Shown here: positions 6,282 to 6,964 of the stretch, piece after piece | Layout: every line of letters begins with the position of its first letter | Numbering within the stretch: the stretch's first letter is position 1 | Origin: Yoonia sp. | Lineage (GTDB): Bacteria > Pseudomonadota > Alphaproteobacteria > Rhodobacterales > Rhodobacteraceae | Reading direction: 5' to 3' | NCBI GenBank assembly: GCA_028822885.1 | Contig: JAPKCP010000176.1 | Location: 1 to 6,964 of the forward strand | Length of the DNA stretch: 6,964 nucleotides | Translations under genes and position numbers: made by a program | The notes under the pieces: model-generated | Database searches by the model: none | Told to the model about the DNA's origin: nothing | What the model saw: the letters and a program-made list of their open reading frames with translations, nothing else

Positions 6282-6677
6282 TCAATCAAGGTCCAATGCC
6301 CGCCCTGCGGCACGTTGCGTCATCAAGTTTCGGCGATCACGCTTTGTCGGGCGACCTTTTCTATCAGAACCGGGATTTTTGGACTGTACGTTCTTAACTG
6401 GTTCCGGCGATAAATCTTCATAAAGCGCTTGCGCCTCTGGCGCTGGACCACGCCGTGACCCACACGCGACGATCTTAATGACCTTCGTGTCAGCTTCTTT
6501 CACAAATGTCAGGGTGTTGCCGGGTCTTACTGCCCTAGCCGGTTTGCCGACAAGAACGCCATCAACCCGGACTTTTCCAGACGTCACGACACCCGCAGCA
6601 AGCGAGCGCGATTTAAAAAACCGCGCTTGCCAGAGCCATTTATCAAGGCGAATAGTGTCTTTTGTCGCTTCGCTCAC
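6282..6677 (-). CDS. hslR: S4-domain RNA-binding protein, Hsp15 (HslR) family
   Basis: Predicted 131-residue protein. An S4 RNA-binding domain spans about residues 9-70, with IRLDKWLWQARFFKSRSLAA (9-28) and the GKVRVDGVLVGKPARAVRPG turn region (34-53). Hsp15 in E. coli binds stalled 50S subunits carrying peptidyl-tRNA and helps recycle them; the same role here is inferred from family membership. The RRGPAPEAQALYED segment (75-88) is typical of this family, and a basic tail (RKGRPTKRDRR, 106-116) fits RNA binding. The start codon is GTG, not ATG: the four bases GTGA contain both this start and the stop of the upstream helicase gene, so translation is coupled and the start is well fixed even though no strong ribosome site is visible (AAGACC only). 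It ends in TGA. Confidence 0.93.
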   Translation of the reverse strand: MSEATKDTIRLDKWLWQARFFKSRSLAAGVVTSGKVRVDGVLVGKPARAVRPGNTLTFVKEADTKVIKIVACGSRRGPAPEAQALYEDLSPEPVKNVQSKNPGSDRKGRPTKRDRRNLMTQRAAGRALDLD

Positions 6678-6964
6678 TTGGTCTTAAGAGCGGCCAACGC
6701 GGCAAAGGGATTGTCTGGGTCAATCGCCTTTTCTTGACGCGGCTTGGCTTGAAAGCTCTGCGGCTTATTGTTGTCGCGCCCAGCGCCCGGTTTACCTTTT
6801 GGCTTACCTTTGCCGCGCGGTTTATCGTTGCTGCGCGGCTTATCGTTACCGCGTGGCTTATCGCTTTGGGTTTGTTGCGGACGCCCACCTTGACGCGTGG
6901 TAGTCGCACGACCACCCCAAGTGAACGTGTAGAACACTTCCATTTCAGGAGCGTCTTGGGCTGG
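6674..6964 (-). CDS. Helicase-related protein, C-terminal end only (partial)
   Basis: The frame is open to the right edge of the window, so only the last 96 residues are seen and no catalytic motif is available. The visible part starts PAQDAPEMEVFYTFTW and then becomes a Lys/Arg/Gly/Pro/Asn-rich disordered tail containing three DKPRxN-type repeats and a lysine-rich KGKPKGKPG stretch, ending IDPDNPFAALAALKTK. From memory, alphaproteobacterial DEAD/Suv3-like helicases encoded next to an S4-domain protein end in this way: a short EVFYTFTW strand, a basic tail, then a D-P-x-x-PFA-x-L-x-AL terminus. That and the coupling to hslR are the basis for the call. The tail probably binds nucleic acid nonspecifically. 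The stop TGA overlaps the hslR GTG by 4 bases. The product name is moderately sure; that it is a real coding end is very sure. Confidence 0.7.
   Translation of the reverse strand, partial: PAQDAPEMEVFYTFTWGGRATTTRQGGRPQQTQSDKPRGNDKPRSNDKPRGKGKPKGKPGAGRDNNKPQSFQAKPRQEKAIDPDNPFAALAALKTK
6813..6866. repeat. Three tandem 18 bp units inside the helicase tail
   Basis: Units at 6813-6830, 6831-6848 and 6849-6866 differ from their neighbours at 3 and 4 of 18 positions. They are read as SDKPRG-NDKPRS-NDKPRG in the partial helicase. The unit length is a multiple of three, so gain or loss of copies keeps the frame. This is a simple coding repeat that expands a basic disordered tail. Confidence 0.85.

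Overview
This 7 kb window is an ordinary housekeeping stretch of an alphaproteobacterial chromosome, most likely from a marine Rhodobacterales (Roseobacter-type) bacterium. The evidence is the moderate GC content, the NusB, lumazine synthase, XseA and CarD sequence styles, the seven-iron ferredoxin next to CarD, and a basic low-complexity helicase tail ending in an IDPDNPFAALAALK-type motif. These assignments rest on motif recognition from memory; no database search was run.

Layout. Positions 20-3745 (minus strand) carry xseA, then ribB, ribH and nusB, read right to left: exonuclease VII large subunit, dihydroxybutanone phosphate synthase with a degenerate GTP cyclohydrolase II-like domain, lumazine synthase, and a transcription antitermination factor. 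The last three are translationally coupled by overlaps of 1 and 4 bases. purD (3818-5080, plus strand), an enzyme of purine synthesis, diverges from xseA across 72 bp. purD and carD then converge on a 122 bp gap holding two GC-rich hairpins and a bidirectional intrinsic terminator. Positions 5203-6964 (minus strand) carry the 3' end of a helicase gene, hslR (S4-domain RNA-binding protein), fdxA (7Fe ferredoxin) and carD (RNA polymerase-binding regulator). fdxA ends in a strong terminator, so carD probably has its own promoter in the 187 bp gap, which also holds a second terminator-like hairpin.

How the genes work together. RibB makes the four-carbon unit that RibH condenses with the pyrimidine product of the GTP branch. 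The first enzyme of that branch (a genuine GTP cyclohydrolase II) and riboflavin synthase must be encoded elsewhere, because the cyclohydrolase-like half here lacks every zinc-binding cysteine. PurD supplies purines, including the GTP that feeds riboflavin synthesis. NusB and CarD both act on RNA polymerase, at antitermination and at initiation respectively.

I found no mobile element, CRISPR array, tRNA, rRNA or riboswitch, and no evidence of an undescribed multi-gene system. The points most worth a second look are the degenerate RibB C-terminal domain, the xseA-ribB junction without a riboflavin synthase gene, the terminator-like leader of carD with a possible coupled short peptide, and the hairpin cluster between purD and carD.
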